Below, piece after piece: positions 1 to 10,440 of a stretch of DNA of 64,000 nucleotides. Source of the stretch: Endothia cerciana (Eukaryota > Ascomycota > Sordariomycetes > Diaporthales > Cryphonectriaceae); contig JALRMH010000020.1 of assembly GCA_026119935.1 (NCBI GenBank), positions 124,001-188,000 on the forward strand, read 5' to 3'. Position 1 is the first letter of the stretch, and each line of letters starts with the position of its first letter. The notes under the pieces were generated by a model. That model was given only the letters and a program-made list of their open reading frames with translations, did not search any database and was not told the DNA's origin. Position numbers and translations under genes: made by a program.

Positions 1-242
1 ACCCCATCAACGCTCGCTGCACGGCGACGTTATTGCGTCGTGCGCATGTAAGCCGGAGGAACTTCCTTTGCGGGGTTATCTATATTCACCCAATAAATCT
101 CATGCCCCTATATCTCTCCCTCCTGTGCTTCCTTCTTCCTTCCCTCTTTCCCTCCTTCTTCCCTTTCTTCGGTACGCCGTCTCCTCGGATGTCCCATGAG
201 CTTTTCTCCGTCTGGGCAGTGAGATCAGGAAGACAAAAACAA
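1..242 (+). promoter_or_regulatory. 5' region of serine hydrolase gene
   Basis: Gene-free sequence upstream of the first ATG. It carries a long pyrimidine-rich stretch (about 113-185, CCTCC/CTTCC repeats), a common feature near fungal transcription starts. No clear TATA box is seen. An open frame begins at 33, but its first 70 codons look unlike protein, so it is read as leader or promoter. Confidence 0.35.
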
Positions 243-2244
243 ATGCGGCCCTCCTCGCACCTCCTCGGCGCCGTGCTCGGCGCCGGCCTTGCCGCCGGCG
301 GGCAGAAGCCCATGCACGACGGGGGGCGGAGCCCGTTCACGGAGGAGTACAGGAGGCATGTCGAGGGGCTGCTGGAGGAGTGGCACGTGCCGGGCGTGGC
401 GATCGGGGTGGTTGACGGGGACGACGTCTGGACCGAGGTAGGAATAGCTGCTTCTTACGTGTCTGGTGTGGTTCAGAGTCCCTCGGCTGGTGACAGGGAC
501 ACGGCGCTGCTCAGATCGTCTCTTGAAATGCGTGTCGGTCCGCAAGATGGGGTCTTAGAGAGAGAGAGAGAGAGAGAGAGCCGCCCCCCTTCCTCTTGCC
601 CATTCTCTTCCTCGACAGAGCCGTCGGGCTGATACCTGCCACCCCCCACCCCCCTATAGGGTTATGGCCTCGCGACCCTGCCCTCCACCCCAGTGACGCC
701 CAAGACCCTCTTCTACTGCGCCAGCACCACCAAGGCCTTCACAGCCGCGGCCCTCGCCATCATGATCCACAGCGGCAACTACACCGTCCCCGCCGCCGGC
801 CTCCCGTCGCCCGCCGCGCCGCTCTCGTGGGACACCCCGATCGCCTCCATCATCCCGGACGACTTTGTCCTCGCGGACCCCTGGGCGACGGCGCACGCCA
901 CCCTCGAGGACGCGCTGTCCCACCGCACGGGCCTGCCGCGGCACGACCGGGCGAGCACGCACATCGTCCGGGGGGAGGACGGGAACCGCCGCACGGCGAC
1001 GGTGCGGGACGGGACGCGGGCCCTGCGGCACCTCCCGCTCAGCGCGGCGCCCCGGACCCGGTGGCAGTACTGCAACCACATGTTCGTCGCCGTGTCGCAC
1101 GCCGTCGAGACGCTGGCGGGGGGCCGCCGGCGGCGGCGGCTCGGGGACCTGCTGCGGCGGTGGATCTGGGTCCCCCTCGGCATGGGGTCGACCTACTTCT
1201 CGCTCGGGGACGCGCTGGCCGCGCCGGAGCACCTCGCCGCGGGCTACGGCTGGGACCGGCGCGCGGGGCGGTTCGAGGCGGTGCCGTACATGCCGACGGA
1301 CGAGATCGGCGGGGCCGGGGCCGTCATCTCCAACGTGGACGACTACGCGAAGTGGGTCCGGATGATGCTGCGGGAGGATGCGCCGCTGCCCCGGGACGGG
1401 CACCGGGCCGTCAAGACGCCGCGGGTGATCGTGGACCCGGAGGGCGTCCTGGACGGCGGGTCCCCGTACGACGCCCCCATGGCGTATGCCCTGGGGTGGG
1501 AGACGGGCAGCTACCGGGGCCACCGGTTCTGGACGCACAGCGGCGGGATGCACGCGTACGGCGCGGAGGTGTTCCTGTTCCCGGACCTCGACCTGGGGAT
1601 GGTTGCCCTGGGCAACACGGCGAGGACGTCGAATGCGCTGCAGCGCTCACTGGTCTGGGGGGTGGTGGATGACAGGTTGGGCGTCCCGGAGGGCGAGAGA
1701 TATGACTGGGGTGCCGAGTATGTTTTCTTCTCGATTTCCCTAGGTGTGTCTACGTAAGAGCCTTGCCGACTCGCTATCTTCATGTCACAGATATAGGAAC
1801 TACGAGGAGAAGATGGATGCCATCATCAACAACGGCGTCGACAAGTACTACCCCGACCGGCCATCACCGCCCCTCCCACCAGCCCTCCCCCTCGAGTCCT
1901 ACACGGGCACATACTTCCACCCCGGCTACCTGAACTTTACGCTGCAGCTCGCCGCCGACGAGCGGGGCCTCGTCACGCGGGAGAACATCTCGCTCGTGGC
2001 CGTGCGCGCGGACGCGACGTGGCCGATGGTCGAGGAGTTCCAGCACGTCTCGGGGGAGTACTGGATGAAGTTCGAGCACCCCAGGGAGGGCGCGTGGGGC
2101 GGGCCCATGCGGGACTACGCGCCCGTGCAGTTCGAGGTAGGGCCGGACGGGCGGGTGGGCAGGATGGGCATCACGTGGGTGCAGGTCTCGACGGGCGGCC
2201 CCGACGTCGTGGAGGGCCTGGTGTGGTTTGACAAGATCGAGTGA
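243..2244 (+). CDS. Beta-lactamase-fold serine hydrolase (class C / EstB-like)
   Basis: Three exons, 243-437, 660-1717 and 1797-2244, give 566 residues. Splicing intron 1 joins ...TE to GYGLATLP, the strand that precedes the nucleophile in this family and strong support for the junction. Motifs: SxxK as STTK (Ser87, Lys90), YxN as YCN (Tyr202, Asn204) and an HSG triad (His358) in the place of KTG. A C-terminal beta-rich part (ESYTGTYFHPGY) resembles the extra domain appended to many fungal members. The family includes penicillin-binding proteins, esterases and polyketide-associated transesterases, so the substrate cannot be given. The first 20 residues are moderately hydrophobic and could be a weak signal peptide. 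Intron 1 contains a (GA)n microsatellite; coding GC is very high, unlike the decayed DNA downstream. Confidence 0.85.
557..580. repeat. (AG)n microsatellite in intron 1
   Basis: Uninterrupted AG dinucleotide run inside the first intron of the serine hydrolase gene. It does not reach the splice sites. Confidence 0.9.
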
Positions 2245-3013
2245 GAAAGGGGGCGGGTTGTTATTTTCTCCCTGGCGTCACTGTGTATATCATATGTTAG
2301 CCCTTTTTGTGTTCCTGGGGAGAAGTCAGGGCTATATGTGACATATGTGAGGATTGGGTGGAGGTTGCAAAAAATTCAGACTGTTGAGCTTGATAAAAAA
2401 GTTGGATCAACATGGGTTTGACTTTCAGTTGGCCGTTCTTAAGAAGTGTGTTCATCATTTTGCAGAAAAGGAAGAGTAAAAGAGGGGGAAGCAATGCTTA
2501 CCTTGACGCTGAGATTTCCCGTGTGGACGTGCCAGCGGTGGCCCCTCAAGAGGGCGAGCCCCTCGAGGTCCGTGGATGTTGTTGTGGGAAGAAAGAAGAG
2601 ACACTGCTGCGAGTCGAAAATTTTCGAGCTTGGAGTTCAAGGCCGGGCTTGGGCGGGGTCAGGGCTTACGAAAGCGCTGAGACGTGAAACCCGAACCCTG
2701 AAGACGACATCTCCTCGGACAGCCGCGACAGCTTCTATGCCAAAGCCTCCTCGGGCCCTCGTAAGGTCCTGCTGCACAGCCCAATTGTGCGCTCTAGGGA
2801 GGCAGACGCCGAACCAGGCCAATTAGCCTCCCCGATAGGCCGCCTTCTGGACATGCCGTTGAAATTGAAATTGGGCAGGGCGTGTCAGGTCCTTCGCGCA
2901 TTCAAACGAAGCAGATGCCCATACTAGATAGTAATTACGTGGTCTAATCCATATCATCAGTCTCAGGGATACCTCTTTCACATTTTCCAGCTTCACCCGC
3001 ACCGATTTCCGAC
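2245..3013. other. Gene-free interval
   Basis: No open frame here looks like protein. It includes the 3' region of the serine hydrolase gene and the presumed promoter of the decayed RTA1-like gene. GC content falls visibly from the hydrolase exons into this interval. Confidence 0.5.
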
Positions 3014-4067
3014 ATGTCGACATGCAACCCTGACTGCCAGAATGCCACATTCTGCGAGTATCGATACGTCCCGTCCGTCGCGGCGGCGGTGATCTTTTGC
3101 TTGTTATTCCTGGCTTCGGCCCTCCTACATTTCTGGCCAATGTACAAGACAAAGTCATGGTTCCTGGGAGCCCTAGTCGCGGGCTTTTTCAGTTAGTGAA
3201 TCTTGCGTTTCTCGTTTTACGAGGCCACAAGCGCGCGGGGAGATGTGACTGACTTTTCCGGACATCACAGCCGAGTTCATAGGGTATGCCGCTCGAATAT
3301 TATCTGCAAGGGAATAACCGGGCTGCTGGAAGATTTTATGCTATATATTATCTAGAGTGTGTCCATCTTGCTGAGCCCTGCACTGTTCTGGGATCGATCT
3401 ATGCCATACTAGGAAGAACCGTCCGGCTCACCGGCATAGGATCGCACATCATTCTCAGGAATCGGTCTATAACTAAAACTTTCGTGACTGGCGATCTTGT
3501 CTGTCTGTTCATGTAGTGTGCTGGTAAGCTAGGACCTATAAAAACACTCTCCTTCTTCTTCGTGGCTAATTGGTGCAGTTGGCGGGCTCATGGAGGAGCG
3601 CGCGCCGACCCAACTCTAGCTACGATTGGCGAGGACATTGTCGTAGCTAGTCTTATCCTCCAGCTTGTCTGGTTCGCGTTCTTCGTCGTGGACGCCTGCA
3701 TGTCCCTCCGGGTCGTGCATCTTGTTCCCACGACATCTGCAACAGGGCCTGAAGTCCGGTGGCAGAGCTACCCCCGCACTCTCTACTTTATCAACCTTCT
3801 GGTCGTGATACGCTCGCTCTTCCGAGCGGTTGAGCTCATAATGGGAAGCCCATCCTATATCCACACCACGGAGGCTTTTTCTACGTCTTTGATGGACTCC
3901 TCATGTTGGCTGCCGTACTTTTCCTGCACTGGAAGCACCCCAGCAAGGTTGGCGTCCTGCTCCGCGGGGAGCAACCCTACACAAATGGTCTTCAGCTTCT
4001 TTCATACAGTCCAAGTCAGACCATTTGCCTCCATATTGAGGTTCTCACGGGCGCACAAGCATTGTAA
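3014..4067 (+). pseudogene. Decayed RTA1-like membrane protein
   Basis: RTA1-family proteins are seven-helix fungal membrane proteins linked to lipid translocation and drug resistance. The order of conserved pieces is kept: an N-terminal helix (residues from MSTCNPDCQN onward), then EFIGYAARILSA after an intron with acceptor near 3270, SIYAILGR, RLTG and KTFVTGDL, EDIVVASLILQLVWFAFFV, RSLFRAVEL, and FFYVFDGLLMLAA. These lie in different frames. In-frame stops occur at 3315-3317 (TAA) and 3514-3516 (TAG, where the family usually has Gln). A frameshift near 3870 separates HTTEAF from FYVFDG. TAG for CAG is a C-to-T change in a CpA context, as RIP produces. The final stop of the last frame is at 4065-4067. 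Family assignment is by recognised motifs. Confidence 0.7.
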
Positions 4068-4739
4068 TGGGCAGGAGAGAGCTGTGTGATGCACTACCAT
4101 CATGATGTCGCGGCTGAAGGGGTGCAATCAAAACATCACTTAGGTGATAATGGTGATGATTGCTATATTTGACGTCTAAGAGTGGGGAGACGTGCTGGGC
4201 GCCATATCGGTATAGACTATCTTAATTGAATTTGTATTACAATTCATCAGTCTTCACCTAAAGCTTCTGTTAATTCATATGACACATGCCGTAAATAAAT
4301 TGGTTGCTTCCATGAATTGGCACAAGCAGAGAAATTCATCCGGTCCATTAGAGACCCTCAATATTGGTCTTGTTCGTCCGTGGACCGTGGACTGCGCCCA
4401 CGCCGCCAGAAACAGAAATGTTCAAGGGCCTGTGGTCTTGGTTAGGGGATGATGGCTTGGCCCTTCTATCGACGCGCTAGAGAAGGCCTATTCTTCATCC
4501 CTGGCCCGCATCTACAACCTTCTTTGGCTCAGTCGCGTCTGCCCGTTCGACTAGAATGCCTGTACATCCCGGCCGGCAACATACGTATATCATACCTGTT
4601 CCCGAGTCATCATTTTTTTTTTATTACTATTTCAAGGCAACCTTATTCCCCACAACTTCAGATCGCCAATTGCCTCGTTTTCCAACAGGTCATCACACAG
4701 AGCCTCTTTTACCACACAACACGCCTACACCCTTCGAGA
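4068..4739. other. Gene-free AT-leaning interval
   Basis: No coding signal was recognised. An open frame covering 4449-4838 has no family resemblance, though its distal end overlaps the start of the regulator remnant. Confidence 0.4.
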
Positions 4740-5368
4740 CCGTCATTCTACATCTGGCATCCTCACCAATTTCGAATGGTTGCAGGGGCCAACACTCAGG
4801 TGCGGCGAGCGCACAGGAAGTCTCGGAATGGTTTGTAAAGGTGAGATTGTCAGGTACCTCAAGCTGCACCATGGTGTGTGCAGGTCATTGCCCACCAGGG
4901 CTGGCACTATGTTCGTGAAGCCGAGATAAACATATCATCAACTCCAGACTCTGGCGTCAAACCCGGGGACTGCGGGCCGCTCAGGTGAACGAATGCGATC
5001 AAGTTCGGCATCTCCTCGCAATGGCCCGCAACAACCTTGGTCAGGAAACATATGAGGAGTGTCTTGGAGCTCTTCGCTCCCTCCGTTGGGTATTTGACTC
5101 CCACCGTGCTCTGCTCAAACCATATCCGACACACATTTCGCTGGCCTGGCCGGTCCTCATCACCATCATTTTCATTGAGTTGCTGGAGCAGCGGCAACCA
5201 ATAGCGCTGGTGATCCTCGCCCATTGGGCTATACTACTGCATGCCGACCGTGAGTTCTGGGTTTCCGATGATGCTGGTCGATTTATGATAGAGTCTCTTT
5301 CTAAGTACTTGGGTCACTACTGGGATGAATGGCTAGCCGTACCGAAAGCGGCTCTGGACTCTATTTGA
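4740..5368 (+). pseudogene. Remnant of Zn2Cys6-type transcription regulator C-terminus
   Basis: The segment from 4985 encodes a region typical of fungal C6 regulators of the sterol-uptake (Upc2) type: EECLGALRSLRWVFDSH, then FIELLEQRQPIALVILAHWA, HADREFWVSDDAGRFMIES and the terminal YWDEWLAVPK. Upstream pieces fit the same family but lie in other frames: ASAQEVSEWFVK (about 4806-4842), GEIVRYLKLHHG (about 4843-4880) and TPDSGVKPGDCGPLR (about 4944-4986). At least two frameshifts are therefore needed to join them. No N-terminal zinc cluster is visible. It is read as a truncated, frameshifted relic; undetected introns could explain one of the frame changes. Confidence 0.55.
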
Positions 5369-7189
5369 TAAAACATGCGCGGACAGATTATTGCTTCGTC
5401 AAACCTTCTCCAAGCAAGCATAGGGCATCATATTTTCGATATGAGATAGTTAACGTTGAAGAATCTCGGTTTAGAGGGGCGACCAGGTCCTCAAGCTCTA
5501 CTCCAGCGCTCCCCTATCAGACGGTCACGACAAGGATGTTTTTGTAGACTTTACGCTTCAAGGATTTTGTAGAATAACCCACCAGCAACTCACAAGCTCC
5601 GAGCAAGGCATACCCGTACATAACTCATGGCCAACCCACAGAAATCGTCATCCTCTTCGACACTCCGTCTAACTCATGTAACTAGTGAATTCGTCATGGC
5701 TCTATAACTCTGGGAGTCGTCTGAGCTTGGCCATCGAAGAATTCTGCCATTGCTGGCAAGAGATCATTCGCTCCCGCAAAAACAAAGGAATGTCTTTCCA
5801 TGTGGACTCCGCGTTTATGCGTGAAGTAGACATCAGCGACAGATATCTCGCAGGGTGGCTCACCGGGCGCGCCTGCACTCCCGGTGTAGAACCCCTCAAG
5901 AGCTGTCAAGTTCGAGGAGTTGACCCTAGCCTTGAAACCTAACTAGGCAAGGCTATTCTGAGGCCATAAAATCTTAGCGATGCTAAGTATTCTACGCGGT
6001 ATATACGTATGGCTCAGAACACCAAGAACACAAAAGAATAAAACTCGGACGGCCAGATGAAGAACAAAAAGAGTGATCACCCGAGCTTATGCTTTTTTCG
6101 AGACTACGATAAGAGGATTCAAGTTCTATCGGAACATAGCACACGATATTCTCTAACCAGTAAGCAATATATCCCGAGCAGACGCCACAGGGCCTAGCCG
6201 AAGAGAAATTAGAAAAATCAATCTTTCCTTACCGAAACTTAAGATTCGTCCCTTTGCATCTGCCTTTCCTTTTGCACCTGCATCTCTCTTGCCTCCGCTT
6301 ATGCCCCCCTTCCTCCGCGGCCGATGTTGGCCTCCACGCTTCTCAGCCCTGTCCAAACTAATAAAATCCTTGCTGCTTTACGTTGAGTGAGGTGCGGTTT
6401 GTGCCGAGGCGTTTGGAAGCGCTGAGTGTGGCGTCCATATGGTTGCAGAGTCGTTGACGCGATAACGTTACACTATATGTGCCAGCCTTGAACTAGCGTA
6501 TCCCTCGTCACGCTCCCAGTGAGCCCCTTAGCCAGTATTGCACGAATCACATCACAACGAATGGGAATGGGGAAAATCAGTTATGTAGCAACTACTCGTT
6601 GACTCTGTGGTTGTGTTATTGTCTCTTTGTTAGTCTCCGTGCTGAAGCTGAGTCGAGACCGAGAGCTACCGGCATATACAAACCCACAGACAAGGCTCTG
6701 AACAACCTGCCCTGTGCGGAAGTACTGCACGACACAATGGTCGACTGCCGGGCACGTAGGTCACATACTACGTACTTTGGAATAGCAATGTATTTGCGGT
6801 CATCAAACCGCTCTGCCACGGCGGCATTTGCATGCGAGCTGCAGTACTGAGGAATCGGTCTGGTGTCACCACGTTCCTAGCGTTGGACTACCCCGGATTG
6901 AGCCCGATTTGCCCCTTGCAGCTAGCACACCATCTAGAGTAATGATATGACCCGGAGGCTTCAAATGTAACTTGGCTATTGGTCGTGTGTGTATCGTCTT
7001 TCCTGATGATGTGGTCATCACCTGAAGGACAGCAATGGGCCCGAAATGGCTTACAAAAGCTAAGACAATGTTGCGATACATAAGATGAAAGGCCACAAGT
7101 CCAAAGCGCATTGCCGCGGTCCCCGTTGGAAACCTGTTCCAATCAAACTGGAGAAGCGCTGTTGTTGAAAACTTTTAATTATAAAAACA
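5369..7189. other. Gene-free interval with SOD promoter
   Basis: 1.8 kb without a recognised gene. Short open frames at 5685-5942 and 6599-6850 show no family motif. The 3' end must hold the promoter of the superoxide dismutase gene. A TATAAAA lies only a few bases before its ATG, too close to act as a TATA box for that start. Confidence 0.45.
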
Positions 7190-8482
7190 ATGCAATTCGC
7201 CATCTTTACGGTCCTAGGCGCCGTCGCGCTCGCTGAAGCACAGGTCTCTCAGGTCCAGGGTGTGCCTCCGCCAGCAGCACTGCTGACCATGACCAAGTCG
7301 GGAGTCCTGCCGGTTGCACCCACCGGATTCTCGGGGGTCGATACGGAGGAGGGAGCCATCATTTACGATGGGCCCATGGATCCAGGCTTCGCCGGGATCG
7401 ACGGGCCTGCTGTGGCCCAGACCAACCTCCCAACCACCACGTACGTGGCTATGCTGCCGGCTTCCATGTTCGACCCATATGCCGGGTCGACGACCGGGGG
7501 CAGCATTACTGGCGTCGGGACGGCGAGCGGTGTGCAGTTCACCGTGAACTTCACTGGGATCCCGCCCGAGACCTATGGGCCATTCGGTATGCATTGTAAT
7601 GCGTGAGGCTCGACTCGACGCACAAGCGCTGACATGGCTTCACAGTCTATCACATCCACGGATTGGCGGTGCCGGCGGATGGGAACTGCACGTCGACGCT
7701 GGGACATCTGGATCCCACAAACCGCGGAGAGTACTACCCTTGCGACAACACCAACTTGCAGACTTGCCAGGCAGGGTATGTAGTTCTGAAAGACTTTGTC
7801 CTGTTCCGAGTGATATGAATCCCAAAATATGAATGTCCGAGAAGGACCGACATGAACAATTTTGGATGAACTCATATTCCTTGTTTGGAGGTTCCTTTTT
7901 CGAACGAGCAACTACTGATTCCGCTATGTTACATAGAGATTTGGCCGGTAAGCACGGCAACATCACATCTCAGAGTTTTTCTGCTAGGTAAGCCTAAGCG
8001 GCTATCACAATGATCATGAAATCATGGACTGCACTGACAGCTCAACTCGCCTTGTAGCTACGTGGACCCCTATCTGTCGACCGCTCCTGGCTCTCCATAT
8101 TTCTTCGGTGATAAGTCCGTCGTAATTCATACAAGCAACGCCGTACGTGGTATTCGGAAACTTTCTCTATCCCGCTGGTGGATTTTTTGAATCCCGAGAT
8201 ATCGTGTTCAAGGAGCAAAGAGGGCGGCTTTATTGGACTATATGTCCTCCCTTCTTATGCAAGTACTGACGCTCAAATGCCATATAGACTCGCCTGACAT
8301 GTGCCAATTTCATGCAAATGAGCTCGAACAGCACCGGCACCGGCACACCTACTTCTACCGGGTCCGGATCTGGATCCTCGTCTTCGACTTCGTCGCCCTA
8401 TCAGACTGCTGCTGCGGATCGGTCCATCAGGAGCAGAACTTCTGGTGCTGTCGCCCTCGCGATCGCTGCTTTCTTCTTGTAA
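7190..8482 (+). CDS. Secreted GPI-anchored Cu/Zn-type superoxide dismutase-like protein
   Basis: Five exons (7190-7586, 7646-7775, 7937-7987, 8058-8142, 8288-8482) give 285 residues. The first 18 residues form a signal peptide. Metal-ligand histidines are present in order: HxH in VYHIHGLAVP, His in STLGHLDP, His in LAGKHGNI and His in SVVIHTSNA, followed by CANF with a likely disulfide cysteine. A Ser/Thr/Gly-rich tail and a hydrophobic C-terminus (GAVALAIAAFFL) predict a GPI anchor. This architecture matches extracellular SOD5-like fungal enzymes, some of which use copper alone; loss of zinc ligands was not proved here. It would disproportionate superoxide at the cell surface. Every intron restores frame exactly, so the gene appears intact although it lies between decayed genes. 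Confidence 0.85.
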
Positions 8483-10440
8483 TCCGACTCAAGCTGGTAT
8501 ATGACGTGGGTGAAGTAGTCCAAAAGTCATTATCCACATAAGTATCGGAACGAGGAAGAGAGTGGCATTGAATCTCCGTATGATACTTCAATAATCCTTG
8601 TTAGATATCTGATACGGACAGTCGCACATCATCCCCAGGTTCATTGATTCTGCTTTATGATGTATTTGTGTAATAGCCCATCAATTCCCGACAACTCGTA
8701 CCCAATATACTGTTGAGGCATTCCGAGTAGCGTTGCTAGCCGTACTCAGAACTGTTTTCGGTGCAGGGGTCCGGCATATTTGTCTTTCTGATACATTCGA
8801 CATCCTTACCTCGGGATTTTGACTCATTCGGCAGGTAGTGGTTGAGCCTCGAGGTTCCACCCCATTCGCGACTTGATTCGAGTTAGACGTGTGCCGCTTC
8901 GATGTTGGTGCTCATCCGGATATTGATTCAACCGCATCGAAAGCAACGCCGCTAACAAATCGAACTGCCATGAATCCTTGGTCCAATCCTCCACTATCCC
9001 TTCAGCCTTCAGGATTGGCGTCACGCACGTTGGCAATGCAGGCTGAAAATACTGCTCTGAAACATGCCGATGTTGTTTGGCCACATACATTGACAGCGGA
9101 CGGCAGCGTACTAGGCTCAAACCCCAGCGATTGCCTTTTCACTACCTTCAAAACCCTGATGAATGCCGACAACGAACGTCATACATGAGTCCTTCTCCCA
9201 GAATGTCAAACCAGACCATCTGTAGCAGTGGCACCCCTGATCCATGGCTGATCACAGGGCATAGGCATTCTGTCTCACCTTCATACTCGGAAATCGAGTA
9301 GATAACTTGGTGCTGTCCGCAACTGGAAAACTTCCACGGCTGCTAAAACAGCACTATTTGCACCAGGATCGCCCTTATCTGCTGGTACAGGGGCCCCTTA
9401 GCTTTATCAGTACATCCTAACTCCCGAATCGAAAGACTCGCGTCAACAATGCTGAGCCCGAATGCTCTGCATCAGGCGCGAGGTCAGTGTGCTGTGGCTA
9501 TCAGCCGACTTGGCCTGGCCTGAGTTAGGCGGATCCTGGCAAAACCTTGGTCAAAAGATCGGGGAAATCGTCGAAAAAGCTCCAGCACAGATCAAGCGCC
9601 TACTTGAAAGCATTCTGGGCCACGCGGAAGTTTAGCTGTACTCAAATCACTTTCGCAAGAAGACGCCGGCAATAATAATCTCTAACAGGCTCTTCAGCAT
9701 GGAGGCTCGAGTTGGAATATGATACCAGAATATAAATTATGGAGAGTGATGGCTGTGTTCTTTTGTAGCTAATTCAGAATTAATACTTGTCTTGTGTTAG
9801 GACGCGAATAGTTAGTTACTGATGCTTCCACATGGCTGCGCGAGGTCTGCCCACACTACAGCTATCTCACTTAAGGGGCACGTTATCACAGATCGACCTC
9901 TGTTCTTCTAAACTAACCCAACTTGAGTCTTGATGTCCAGGCAAGTCGCTCAGGGAAAGATATCCCTGTGAGGCTCGTAATTTCCACACTGTACTTCCGA
10001 CTTTTAGTAGGTTCTACGTTATTACTGATTCATCGTTGCTTCTTGGACGTTTTAGGTCTCAAAATCAAGGCAAGTCCGGCGAGTGAGCCACCGGTCAACA
10101 TGGCCTTCTGGCCGAGCTCAGCGTTGCTGCGCCTTCCCAGTGGATCCCTCCAGGGCTTTACGGATTACAACCACACAACATCAACATTGATAAATCCAAG
10201 CTCTCTGCAACTCGACGTTATTTTCATTTGGATAAATACATTTGCTCTCAATATCGAAGAGGCCAATCGCATTCGTTACAAAATCATCCTTTGGTACTCT
10301 TAGCACTGCTACCAACGCCACGGTTGGCACTCGCATCGAAGACATCAACATACATCATCATCATCATCACATAGTCGAAAGTTCCATGCAATCCTCGTTT
10401 CCCTCTCAATTCAGCATCGAATAGGGACGACAACTAGACT
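8483..10440. other. Gene-free interval with one small ORF
   Basis: Almost 2 kb with no recognised gene apart from a 57-codon frame at 9462-9635. A short CAT repeat occurs near 10352-10371 and the end holds the promoter of the SGNH hydrolase gene. Confidence 0.4.
9462..9635 (+). CDS. Small unidentified ORF, 57 residues
   Basis: ATG to TAG with no interruption. The product has protein-like composition: WLSADLAWPELGGSWQ followed by a helical, charged segment LGQKIGEIVEKAPAQIKRLL. I do not recognise it. It may be a genuine small gene, one exon of a larger gene or the surviving end of a decayed one. Confidence 0.2.
   Translation: MLCIRREVSVLWLSADLAWPELGGSWQNLGQKIGEIVEKAPAQIKRLLESILGHAEV

Noticed and set aside
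596..1672. Long plus-strand frame of 358 codons and minus-strand frame of 299 codons overlapping the serine hydrolase
   Set aside because: Arg/Pro/Gly-rich translations are shadows of the high-GC coding exon in other frames.
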